Shown here: in pieces, positions 1-6,335 of the stretch
Layout: each line of letters starts with the position of its first letter
Position numbering within the stretch: position 1 is the stretch's first letter
Made by a program: the position numbers and the translations under genes
NCBI GenBank assembly: GCA_021789755.1
Contig: JAJYJD010000210.1
Coordinates: 1 to 6,335, forward strand
Source of the DNA: Bacteroidota bacterium
GTDB lineage: Bacteria; Bacteroidota; Ignavibacteria; Kryptoniales; JAKASW01
Length of the DNA: 6,335 nt
Direction of reading: 5' to 3'
The notes under the pieces: generated by a model
Databases searched by the model: none
The model's input: the letters and a program-made list of their open reading frames with translations, nothing else
What the model was told of the DNA's origin: nothing

Positions 1-1296
1 ACCCAATGCGAGCTCATTCCCTTCCTCGTCGCAGATTTTCACCTCGAGGTTCCCGACTATCGAGCCGGATGAACCGAGTTTATGACGGGCCGGGACGTTC
101 GCGGAGATTATAGGAGCCGCCTCAGTCAAACCATATCCCTGAAACATCGGAACGCCTATTGCATAGAAAAATTTCTGCAGCTCGATATCCAGCAATGCTC
201 CGCCGCCGATAAAGAACTCGAGACGCCCTCCGAAATTCTCCCGTATCTTGCTGAAAAGCAGAGCATTATACAGCCTGTATTCAATCTTTTTCCAGGGCGG
301 CATGTGTTTTCCCCGGTTCCAGCCGTTCCCGTTGTATTCGTAAGCAACTTTCAGGGCACGGCGAAAAAGTGCCTCGACCTTCCCGCCCTTCTGGCGAATC
401 GCACTCTCGATGTTCTTTCTGAAATTCTTCGCAAGAGCCGGGACACTCAAAAGAAAATGCGGCCTGGTCTCTCTGATATTCGCCGGAATATTCTTCAATG
501 TTTCCATCGCCGTCTTCCCGACTTGCACGGAGGCCATGCTCGCACCGTTTCTCATGAGCGTGTAGATGCCCGCAGTGTGGGCGAAGCAGTGGTCCCAGGG
601 AAGAATGAGAAGTGAACAATACTCCTCGGGAATTGGAAGAAGTGCGGACGCCTGCTCCGTGTTCGCGGTGTAATTGCGATGCGTCAGGACAATTCCCTTA
701 GGATCGGCGGTGGTTCCGGAAGTGTAACAAATATTCGCCGGATCACTTCCCTGTACCGATTTCCACCTGTCTTCAAATTCCCTGCGATGCGACTCGAGAT
801 AGTTTTCGCCTTTATCGAGAACATCCGAAAAACATATTTCGTCCTCAGTATCACGTGCCTCTCCGTCGAAGACAACAACCTTCTCCACTTCCGGCAGATC
901 GTTCCTTATTTTGCGGACCTTCCACACCTGGCTGCCTGAGACAGCAATCATCCTGGAGCCTGAATGGGCAAGCCTGAACTTGAGATCGGAAAGTTCCTCG
1001 ATCTTCACGGAAAGCGGGACATTGACCGCCCCAGCATAGAGAATTCCCAGCTCTGCAACGACCCAATCATTCCGTCCTTCGGAGATAAGTGCGACCCTGT
1101 CGCCCTTGCTGATTCCAATGCTCATCAGGCCGGCGGCGCACTGATATACGAGGTTCTGAATATCCCGATATGATGTCGCGGTGTATTTACCGTTCTTCTT
1201 CTCCCACATCATGACGTTCGAAGGAAAACGCGCTACGCTGGACTCGAACAGAGCCGGGATAGTTTTCGGACCGTGAGCCGGAACAAAAGATTTCAT
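1..1296 (-). CDS. Long-chain acyl-CoA synthetase (AMP-forming), N-terminal 432 residues, cut by window edge
   Basis: Adenylate-forming enzyme that would activate a fatty acid with ATP to an acyl-adenylate and transfer it to coenzyme A, in the cytosol or at the inner membrane face. The frame is open without interruption from ATG 1296 to the left edge. Visible motifs: the ATP-binding P-loop YTSGTTADPKG (residues 191-201), LPWDHCFAH (232-240, matching the LPLxHVFxR segment of FadD-type enzymes), GGGA (364-367) and the adenine-binding GYGLTE (387-392). The usual glycine after TSGTT is alanine. The family is normally about 600 residues, so the C-terminal lid with the hinge and catalytic lysine lies outside the window. 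The start is supported by GGTGAGG at 1305-1311, eight bases upstream. It is separated from the upstream hydrolase by 140 bases containing a candidate promoter, so it is probably transcribed independently. Long-chain specificity comes from overall resemblance to FadD15-type enzymes; another acyl substrate is possible. Confidence 0.93.
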   Translation of the reverse strand, partial: MKSFVPAHGPKTIPALFESSVARFPSNVMMWEKKNGKYTATSYRDIQNLVYQCAAGLMSIGISKGDRVALISEGRNDWVVAELGILYAGAVNVPLSVKIEELSDLKFRLAHSGSRMIAVSGSQVWKVRKIRNDLPEVEKVVVFDGEARDTEDEICFSDVLDKGENYLESHRREFEDRWKSVQGSDPANICYTSGTTADPKGIVLTHRNYTANTEQASALLPIPEEYCSLLILPWDHCFAHTAGIYTLMRNGASMASVQVGKTAMETLKNIPANIRETRPHFLLSVPALAKNFRKNIESAIRQKGGKVEALFRRALKVAYEYNGNGWNRGKHMPPWKKIEYRLYNALLFSKIRENFGGRLEFFIGGGALLDIELQKFFYAIGVPMFQGYGLTEAAPIISANVPARHKLGSSGSIVGNLEVKICDEEGNELALG

Positions 1297-1329
1297 CTGC
1301 ACTACCTCACCCTGACCTTTCTTGTGAGA

Positions 1330-1358
1330 ATTTTAGTCGGTCAACGCGTAAAATACAA
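1330..1358 (-). promoter_or_regulatory. Candidate sigma-70-type promoter for the acyl-CoA synthetase gene
   Basis: On the minus strand TTGTAT (1358-1353) is followed, after exactly 17 bases, by TAAAAT (1335-1330). The -10 hexamer matches the consensus at five of six positions; the -35 keeps only TTG. Transcription would start near 1323, giving a leader of about 27 bases that includes the Shine-Dalgarno at 1311-1305. The fit of promoter, ribosome site and start codon is the main support. If the host belongs to a lineage with Bacteroidetes-type promoters (TTTG / TAnnTTTG), this match would mean little. Confidence 0.35.
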
Positions 1359-1368
1359 ATCGCCTGCT

Positions 1369-1406
1369 GGCCGGAAATGCGAAAGCGGCCCAGAGCCCCA
1401 ACTCTG
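1369..1406 (-). other. Two adjacent short inverted repeats downstream of the hydrolase gene
   Basis: CAGAG and CTCTG (1391-1395 and 1402-1406, six-base loop) adjoin GGCCG and CGGCC (1369-1373 and 1386-1390, twelve-base loop). Both have perfect 5-bp stems. They start about 30 bases after the hydrolase stop codon and end just before the candidate promoter, where a terminator would be expected. No immediate T-run follows on the minus strand (the nearest T-rich stretch, GATTTGTATTTT, begins several bases later), so a classical intrinsic terminator is not shown. They could be transcript-end structure or chance. Confidence 0.2.
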
Positions 1407-1436
1407 TCACGGCAGACATGTACTAAGGCTCCCGCC

Positions 1437-4400
1437 TCACTTCACGTCGTAAGAAGCGATGACTTTCCCGTTCTTCCCGACGAGCATGAGTGCTCCTCTA
1501 CCAGGGGCAAGGTCAACTTTGAAGTTGGCGCCGCTCATGCTATCGCGGAATTCGATGGGAGCAGTGCTCGCAGTTTCCGATGTCAACACGTACAGTGTGG
1601 CGTCCTGAAGCTGAGTCGGGGCAATCAGAATGCCGGGGTCATTACACGTAGTAGTGTACGGTTCCGTCACTCCCGCGCTTAGCATCGCAAATTTGTAAAC
1701 CCGGCCGATCGTTCCGAGCCGATCAGACATTTCCAGCGGAAGTGGAAAATATAATATGTGTCCTTTACCGAACGGAATGTCGGCGAACGTCCGGCCGTCT
1801 CCAAGGACACCGCGATCAAGGTACGTCGTCTTGTCGCCAGAAAAACTCAGACGCGCCGAATCGCCCGGCCAGTTGACTTCCGCGTACCTCGTTCTCAGTG
1901 CTTCTTCCGAGTAAGTCACGTTCCATCCACTGACCCGGCCCGGAACGGATTGCCAGTGCTCGTCGGCGTCGATTCTTCCCGAGATGAGAAGAGTAGACCC
2001 TGCTTTTACTCTAGCCATAAGCTGGTACCAGGCTTCGTCGCTGATCACCCAGGGTGCCGGCACAATGATGAGCTTTGCGCCAGGCATGTCTGCGAGCTGG
2101 TATTCGCCCACGGCAAATGCGGTTCCGCGTGCGTACTGGTAAAGAGCTCGCACCGCCATCTGTTGAACCTCGATTGAATACCTGTTGAAAGTGGAAAGTT
2201 GAAGCGATTGGGGGAGCACAAGCGCTATCTGGGGGAGTTTTGCATCGGTCGCGTAACGTTCCGCGTCGTGAGCGAACGACGCGACTCCCTTCAGGGCATT
2301 CATCCAGACTTTTTCCGAGCCGTCACGCCTCATTATTCCGAAGTCGTCGCTGTTCGTCAGGTCCCAGTGAAGGACTCCAGCGCCTGCATTGGCGAATGCC
2401 AGAACGAGCTTTCGCTCCTCGAGTCCGAATCCGTTCATGTCGTCGAGGCGCCATGGGCCGTCGATGTCCCACACTGGCTGTGGCCCCGTTTCTTCCACGA
2501 GATTCGGTTTCTGCGGAGTCTTCGGCACGACCGAGTCCCACAGCAAAGCATCGTCCTGCCACCATGTATGGTTGACAGTATACGTCACCTCCGTTTCGGC
2601 GATGAACTGGTCGAGTACCCGGTTCGTAACGCCTCCTTCATCCTGACCGACAGCGATTGCCTGCTTTGAGCCGGTCGACCGAATCGCCATTATCATATCC
2701 GCCACCCAATCATTGAAGGCACGCTGTGCAAACAGATTGTAGTCAACGGCGCGCACGTTCTTGGAATTATTATCACGGGCCTGCTGTATTTCATCATAAT
2801 CGGGGAGCTGCACCCGATTGAAAGCCCCAAGCTCGGAAGGCGGCACGTGCCACGCACTCGCAAGGCTGTCGATCAAACCGTAGCGCGTTTTCAGCCAAAG
2901 CTGCCATGCCGAAGTTTCGGCCTTCCCCCCTGCAGGTGAGTTCCCTTTCCAGATATGTTCGATGTTCGCGTAACTCGGCTCGTTTATAAGATCGTAACTG
3001 AGGAACGGTATATTTTTGAACCGAGATACTATGGAGCGGACGTAAGTAGTCTCCTGTTCGATGGCAAACGGATCTAGATAGGGATTGGATTGCGGCGCCA
3101 TGCCCTCATTTCCTCCCGCGGGACTTCGCCGCGTTTCTCCGCCCGGATTAAAGGCGAAGAAAGTGAAGATTACCTGCATATGGTGACGGGCTGCCGCATC
3201 AAGATATGCTTCGATCGCATTTAGGAACCGCTCATCCGATGCACCGCTCACGTCTTCCAGATATCGGAACCTGTTGGCCCATATTCCAGTGCGTACAATT
3301 GACACTCCGGCTTTCTCCATCATCGCGAAATCGTGTTCCCAGATGTACGGGTTTCCACCGATGCTCTGCCCAACGAAGAATGCGCGGCCATACGGATCCG
3401 TAGAAAAATAGTTAAGGCCGACCGGAAGATAAGGCTTACCGTCAAGCCGAAAATAGTTTCGGCCGGCTGTCATTCTTTGTCCGGACTCGAGGAGCCCGGC
3501 CTGGCGTACTTCAACTCCCGACGAATATTGGTCGAACACCGTGTCGCCGATCGAGAGAACAGCACGCACAGTGTACATTCCGGGCTTCTTCAACCGCTGC
3601 ATCAGCCCGATCGACTCGTGAAGCGCATTGCCGCACGCTACGGTTCTCTTTTCAAGCAGCTTCGAGCCGCTGAGAAGCTCGACTGTCAGCGCTGCCGGTC
3701 TTCCGTTCCGCAAGACATCCACCGTTCCCATGACCCTGTCGCCCGGGTCGATCGAGAGACTTTGCATATCGATATAAAGCCGGACGCCGCCGTAAGAGGC
3801 ATACAGCGCCGCCTCGCGTATCAATTCCATTCCCTGCCCGGAATCCCAATACTTCGAATCCGCGTCGAAGCTGAGGAACACACCGCGGCGCGCGGACCCG
3901 AATCCAACCATGTCTTCCGCCACGACGGGGGAAGCGAGCCGGTTTCCCTGCGAATCGACCATGAAGCCCAACCCGCGATACCTTGCGCCAAATCCGGCGT
4001 TGACAAACACGTGGTTTGCGTCGAGAGTCCTGACATGAAAGAACGGCGCGTCGACATCCCAGCTTAAAGTCCACGGACCGTGCTGCGGTGCAGCATAGGT
4101 GTACATTATACCGATACTCCGGGAGAAACTATTCTGCGGAGCTTCAATCCGCCACCCTGAGCTGTCGCGATATACCGGCACATATAACGGACTCCCACCG
4201 AGAATAAGCAGGTCCCCGTTCATCAGGTGCCGGCTGATAACGTCCCATGCGTCGGCGGGAAAAGCGGAGCCGTAGGGCAGCACGAGAAGATCTCCGTCCG
4301 ACAATTCCTTTTGAAGATCATCAAGACCTGCGAAGACGGGATTAAGTGATGCCAGCGCGCGCTCGAGGGTCGCATGGCTGATCTTGCCGTTGTCGACGCT

Positions 4401-4493
4401 CGGAAATCCTTTTTCTGTGAAGACGACAGTCTTCCCGAATCCCTGGGCGAAAGACACAAGAAATGCGAAAACAAAAGTATAGGCGAGACGCAT
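1437..4493 (-). CDS. Secreted multidomain glycoside hydrolase of clan GH-A (GH42/GH5-like) with two amidotransferase-like domains
   Basis: Likely a retaining glycosidase acting outside the cytoplasm. Numbering is from the ATG at 4493. Residues 1-18 are a signal peptide (basic MR start, hydrophobic YTFVFAFLVSF, then AQG). Residues about 21-235 form an amidotransferase-like alpha/beta domain, 238-332 a beta-sandwich, 342-747 a TIM barrel, 752-945 a second amidotransferase-like domain resembling the GH42 trimerisation domain, and the tail a small beta-domain. The acid/base is E505 in SYDLINEPS. The nucleophile is probably E668 in LVEETG, with E667 the alternative. The stretch after NEP (WLKTRYGLIDSLASAWHVP) recalls GH42 beta-galactosidases, while the NEP and E-x-G motifs recall GH5. 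At 1018 residues it is longer than typical GH42 enzymes (about 650-700). An ATG at 4502 is also in frame but has no spaced ribosome site. The substrate is unknown; a beta-galactoside, beta-mannan or beta-glucan is plausible. Confidence 0.9.
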   Translation of the reverse strand: MRLAYTFVFAFLVSFAQGFGKTVVFTEKGFPSVDNGKISHATLERALASLNPVFAGLDDLQKELSDGDLLVLPYGSAFPADAWDVISRHLMNGDLLILGGSPLYVPVYRDSSGWRIEAPQNSFSRSIGIMYTYAAPQHGPWTLSWDVDAPFFHVRTLDANHVFVNAGFGARYRGLGFMVDSQGNRLASPVVAEDMVGFGSARRGVFLSFDADSKYWDSGQGMELIREAALYASYGGVRLYIDMQSLSIDPGDRVMGTVDVLRNGRPAALTVELLSGSKLLEKRTVACGNALHESIGLMQRLKKPGMYTVRAVLSIGDTVFDQYSSGVEVRQAGLLESGQRMTAGRNYFRLDGKPYLPVGLNYFSTDPYGRAFFVGQSIGGNPYIWEHDFAMMEKAGVSIVRTGIWANRFRYLEDVSGASDERFLNAIEAYLDAAARHHMQVIFTFFAFNPGGETRRSPAGGNEGMAPQSNPYLDPFAIEQETTYVRSIVSRFKNIPFLSYDLINEPSYANIEHIWKGNSPAGGKAETSAWQLWLKTRYGLIDSLASAWHVPPSELGAFNRVQLPDYDEIQQARDNNSKNVRAVDYNLFAQRAFNDWVADMIMAIRSTGSKQAIAVGQDEGGVTNRVLDQFIAETEVTYTVNHTWWQDDALLWDSVVPKTPQKPNLVEETGPQPVWDIDGPWRLDDMNGFGLEERKLVLAFANAGAGVLHWDLTNSDDFGIMRRDGSEKVWMNALKGVASFAHDAERYATDAKLPQIALVLPQSLQLSTFNRYSIEVQQMAVRALYQYARGTAFAVGEYQLADMPGAKLIIVPAPWVISDEAWYQLMARVKAGSTLLISGRIDADEHWQSVPGRVSGWNVTYSEEALRTRYAEVNWPGDSARLSFSGDKTTYLDRGVLGDGRTFADIPFGKGHILYFPLPLEMSDRLGTIGRVYKFAMLSAGVTEPYTTTCNDPGILIAPTQLQDATLYVLTSETASTAPIEFRDSMSGANFKVDLAPGRGALMLVGKNGKVIASYDVK

Positions 4494-4501
4494 GAGATCC
4501 A

Positions 4502-4505
4502 TCCT
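4502..4505 (-). promoter_or_regulatory. Shine-Dalgarno that decides the hydrolase start (AGGA)
   Basis: AGGA (4505-4502) lies eight bases before the ATG at 4493-4491, a normal spacing. The same AGG directly abuts the other in-frame ATG (4502-4500) with no spacer, which would be non-functional there. The shorter product also begins with the typical signal-peptide start Met-Arg rather than Met-Asp-Leu-Met-Arg. The 4493 start is therefore preferred. Confidence 0.6.
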
Positions 4506-4534
4506 GTTTTCAGTCTACAGCTGACAGTCTTCGG

Positions 4535-4648
4535 TTAATAATACGACATGATATCGAAAAGATTTGGAAAATTCCAACGGACGTAAGGCGCGGGGCCTTG
4601 CTGATCGATGGTAGACTTGTCATATCTAGTATAGTACCCGGCTGTCAT
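4535..4648 (-). CDS. Small ORF, 37 residues, unknown function, strong ribosome-binding site
   Basis: ATG at 4648-4646 followed by 36 codons and TAA at 4537-4535. The predicted peptide begins MTAGYYTRYDKST and ends NLFDIMSYY. It is rich in aromatics (nine of 37: six Tyr, two Phe, one Trp), has balanced charge (three Asp; one Lys, two Arg), no cysteine, and no hydrophobic stretch suggesting a signal or membrane segment. A GPAP segment sits in the middle. The start is preceded by AGGAGG at 4659-4654 with a five-base spacer, the best Shine-Dalgarno in the window. The stop lies 41 bases ahead of the hydrolase start, so co-transcription is likely. I do not recognise a family. It could be a genuine small protein, a leader ORF affecting hydrolase translation, or the decayed remnant of a larger gene. 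Confidence 0.5.
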   Translation of the reverse strand: MTAGYYTRYDKSTIDQQGPAPYVRWNFPNLFDIMSYY

Positions 4649-4653
4649 TTCTG

Positions 4654-4659
4654 CCTCCT
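4654..4659 (-). promoter_or_regulatory. Consensus Shine-Dalgarno (AGGAGG) of the 37-codon ORF
   Basis: AGGAGG, within the purine-rich run GGGGAGAGGAGG, stands five bases (CAGAA) before ATG 4648. It is a full match to the anti-Shine-Dalgarno core and stronger than the sites of the two larger genes whose starts are visible. It is the main reason for calling such a short frame a gene. Confidence 0.6.
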
Positions 4660-4671
4660 CTCCCCTAAGTC

Positions 4672-4696
4672 ATTCCCGCATGCTCTTTGCGGGAAT
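4672..4696. repeat. REP-like palindrome, ATTCCCGCA arms
   Basis: Perfect inverted repeat: ATTCCCGCA (4672-4680), a seven-base loop, TGCGGGAAT (4688-4696). The flanks (GTC before, C after) match the GTCATTCCCGC...GCGGGAATC form of short palindromic repeats scattered between genes in many bacteria; the neisserial dRS3 element has the related core ATTCCC-N8-GGGAAT. No T-run follows on either strand, so it is unlikely to be an intrinsic terminator. It sits 91 bases after the receptor stop and 12 bases upstream of the purine-rich ribosome site of the 37-codon ORF. In a read-through transcript it would form a stable hairpin between the two. Copy number cannot be judged from one window. Confidence 0.6.
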
Positions 4697-4787
4697 CGCC
4701 CTTTGCCCCGCGCTGATATTCCCGATTGGCACATTTCGGTATGATTGAAGGGATGTGGATGACCGCTCAGGCCTGCCCTACCCGCCG
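4697..4787. other. Spacer downstream of the receptor gene, nothing definite
   Basis: These 91 bases between the receptor stop codon and the palindrome contain no reading frame with a ribosome site, no convincing promoter pair and no hairpin followed by a T-run. A GCGGG segment near 4710 could pair with CCCGC of the palindrome arm as an alternative to the main hairpin, but the stem would be only five pairs with a long loop. Confidence 0.3.
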
Positions 4788-6335
4788 TCAAATCAGAACT
4801 CTCAAGTTGAAGAACAATTCTCTCCCTGCTCCCGGCTGGTACGAATTTCCGCCGGGATCCGGTTCAGTGAAAGCTACATATCGAGTGTTTGCAATGTTCT
4901 TCACGTGAGCACTCACCTCGCCAGAAATTCCATGTACAATCCACCGATATACAATTCGCCCGCCCAGCAGAGTGTACCCCGGTGCAGCCTCCGCTTCAAC
5001 GTCCGCCCCGTCGATGTACGACCTGCTGAGGGTTGCAGACGCTATCCCGACGGATAATTCCGGCACGACGTTATAGTTGATATCGATTGCCAATTGGTGC
5101 ATCGGCGAGTTCGGAAGCCAGTTGCCGTTCTGGATATATTTATGAATCGTTGTATCGTCCATCATCACAAGTATCGGTGATCCGATATCATATTTGAAAT
5201 GCGAATATGTGTACGCGAGCTGGATAAGAATCTGTTTAACCGGCGAGTATCCCGCCGACACCTCGAGTCCGAATCGCCGGCTCGCGCCGATATTCCTGTA
5301 GAACGTACCCTCCTGACCGTGCCCGCGGCCAGGCATTCGATACCTGTCGAAATCGTCTTGGGTCGTCATGTAAAAACCCGTCACGTCAAAACTGAGGTTA
5401 AGGTTGATGATGCCCCGTGCACCGGCTTCAAAGCTAGTCGATGTGGCAGCCTTCAGGCTCGAATTGAAACCTCCATACCCGGTCGGATTATTGTCGAGCT
5501 CATTAGTCGAAGGCGGGATGAATCCCTGCCCCCAGTCGGCGAAAAGAGTCAGTTCCGCCGAAGCCGAATATGCTAAGCCAAGACGACCTGTAAGGTTCGA
5601 GAAATCTGCAGAACCGGAATTGTCGGTTGAATCTGTCCTCATCTGGTCCGTAAGCTCGTTGTGCATCCTGTCGAACCGCACACTCCCCATAATGCTCCAG
5701 TCCTGAGCCAGATTAACCACGTCGATCAGGAAGAAGCCTTCCCCCCACTGGCGAATTTGCTGATGGGCGAGGATTGAATCACCTTCAAAGGAATGAAGAT
5801 TCGGATTTTTGTGCTCATCGTTGGTCTGCCATTGCAGATCCGTTCCTGCGCTGAACTCGTTCGTGATGATCCGGTCAGGTGAACCTGAGGAGAACGTGTA
5901 TTGCAGCGACGCTCCTGGCGTTGTAAGCATCTGATGATCGAAGACTCGGTTGTTCGCTTCAGTATAGTCCGACTGCTTCACATAGCCGCTGCATTGAATT
6001 TGTTGACGGTCCGTCAACTTCATTACCCCGTTTATACCTTCCGTTGTCCGGTTCGTCTCCATATGTTCGTTGTATGGGATTGCGTCATCGTTTGAGAGCG
6101 TCGGGTCCTGCAAGTATTGCGTCATGCTGAGTCCCTCCGGATTCTCATGGTAGGTATGCGACCAGTAGAACAGCGGCATCAGTTGGAAAGATGAACCCGG
6201 TGTATAGATCATCTTGGCGTAAGCCCTGTTCTGCCAGAAGTGCGTATGAACACGATACCCGTCACCTGCCGTACGCGAAAGAGACACTCGATAGTTGACA
6301 GCATCCACATTGCCGCCGAACTGTCCGAAACCTTT
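4788..6335 (-). CDS. TonB-dependent outer-membrane receptor, C-terminal 515 residues, cut by window edge
   Basis: Outer-membrane beta-barrel of the TonB-dependent transporter family, which imports large or scarce ligands such as ferric siderophores, cobalamin or oligosaccharides using TonB-ExbBD energy. The frame stays open to the right edge, so the GTG at 6308 is an internal valine, not a start. The signal peptide, TonB box and plug lie outside the window. Visible signs (numbered from the first codon in the window): alternating amphipathic strands throughout; WGQGFIPPS (268-276) followed by an Asn-Pro and Gly-rich loop; YRNIGASRRFGLEV (346-359), the usual barrel segment before an outer strand; LPNSPMHQL (407-415); and the C-terminal block VKNIANTRYV, then PGAGRELFFNLRVLI at the end. 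The last residue is Ile rather than the common aromatic. Resemblance is to siderophore-type receptors (FecA/FhuA class) more than to SusC, and no SusD follows. The ligand cannot be assigned. Confidence 0.9.
   Translation of the reverse strand, partial: KGFGQFGGNVDAVNYRVSLSRTAGDGYRVHTHFWQNRAYAKMIYTPGSSFQLMPLFYWSHTYHENPEGLSMTQYLQDPTLSNDDAIPYNEHMETNRTTEGINGVMKLTDRQQIQCSGYVKQSDYTEANNRVFDHQMLTTPGASLQYTFSSGSPDRIITNEFSAGTDLQWQTNDEHKNPNLHSFEGDSILAHQQIRQWGEGFFLIDVVNLAQDWSIMGSVRFDRMHNELTDQMRTDSTDNSGSADFSNLTGRLGLAYSASAELTLFADWGQGFIPPSTNELDNNPTGYGGFNSSLKAATSTSFEAGARGIINLNLSFDVTGFYMTTQDDFDRYRMPGRGHGQEGTFYRNIGASRRFGLEVSAGYSPVKQILIQLAYTYSHFKYDIGSPILVMMDDTTIHKYIQNGNWLPNSPMHQLAIDINYNVVPELSVGIASATLSRSYIDGADVEAEAAPGYTLLGGRIVYRWIVHGISGEVSAHVKNIANTRYVAFTEPDPGGNSYQPGAGRELFFNLRVLI

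Noticed and set aside
82..615. 177-codon open frame on the plus strand
   Set aside because: It is antisense to the acyl-CoA synthetase, whose conserved motifs run through the same bases on the minus strand. No protein family resemblance was seen.
3333..4067. 244-codon open frame on the plus strand
   Set aside because: It lies antisense inside the hydrolase gene. Its sequence is Arg/His/Pro-rich and low in coherent motifs, as expected for a shadow of a G+C-rich coding region, and its start has no ribosome site.
4500..4502. ATG at 4502 as hydrolase start
   Set aside because: The AGG upstream abuts it with no spacer, whereas the ATG nine bases later has AGGA at eight-base spacing and gives a better signal peptide.
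4564..4577. TTGGAA-AA-TTCCAA inverted repeat as an operator
   Set aside because: It lies inside the small ORF, is A+T-rich with six-base arms, and no associated promoter is recognisable. It could easily be chance.
4672..4696. Palindrome as an intrinsic terminator of the receptor gene
   Set aside because: The stem is strong, but neither strand has a T-run directly after it.
6306..6308. GTG at 6308 as the start of the receptor gene
   Set aside because: The frame continues upstream to the window edge as Lys-Gly-Phe-Gly-Gln-Phe-Gly-Gly-Asn, there is no ribosome site, and the protein from this point is mid-barrel with no signal peptide or plug.

Overview
The window looks like chromosome from a Gram-negative bacterium. 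It carries the C-terminal part of a TonB-dependent outer-membrane receptor, a large secreted glycoside hydrolase and the N-terminal part of a long-chain acyl-CoA synthetase. All genes lie on the minus strand. Base composition is moderate, a little over half G+C by eye. The acyl-CoA synthetase carries the P-loop variant TSGTTADPKG, which I associate from memory with Bacteroidota and related FCB-group lineages. The clear Shine-Dalgarno sequences argue against a classical Bacteroidia genome and fit Ignavibacteria-like, Acidobacteria-like or other deep lineages better. The taxonomic placement is an inference, not a result.

Reading in the direction of transcription (high to low coordinates): positions 6335-4788 hold a receptor beta-barrel open at the window edge. 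Positions 4787-4494 form a 294-base spacer. It contains a perfect 9-bp-arm palindrome (4672-4696) of the ATTCCCGC...GCGGGAAT type seen in dispersed repeats. It also contains a 37-codon open reading frame (4648-4535) with a textbook Shine-Dalgarno, too short for ordinary gene calling. Positions 4493-1437 encode a secreted protein of about 1018 residues. Its catalytic TIM barrel is flanked on both sides by glutamine-amidotransferase-like domains. Positions 1436-1297 hold two small inverted repeats and a candidate sigma-70-type promoter. Positions 1296-1 encode the acyl-CoA synthetase, cut by the left edge.

The receptor, small ORF and hydrolase could form one transcription unit: a polymer- or oligosaccharide-cleaving enzyme placed behind an outer-membrane transporter. 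No SusD-like partner, regulator or second carbohydrate enzyme is visible, so a polysaccharide-utilisation locus is only a possibility. The acyl-CoA synthetase probably has its own promoter and is a lipid-metabolism gene unrelated to the others. The items most worth a second look are the 37-codon ORF, the palindrome just ahead of it, and the duplicated flanking domain in the hydrolase. I see no mobile element, CRISPR array, tRNA or rRNA.
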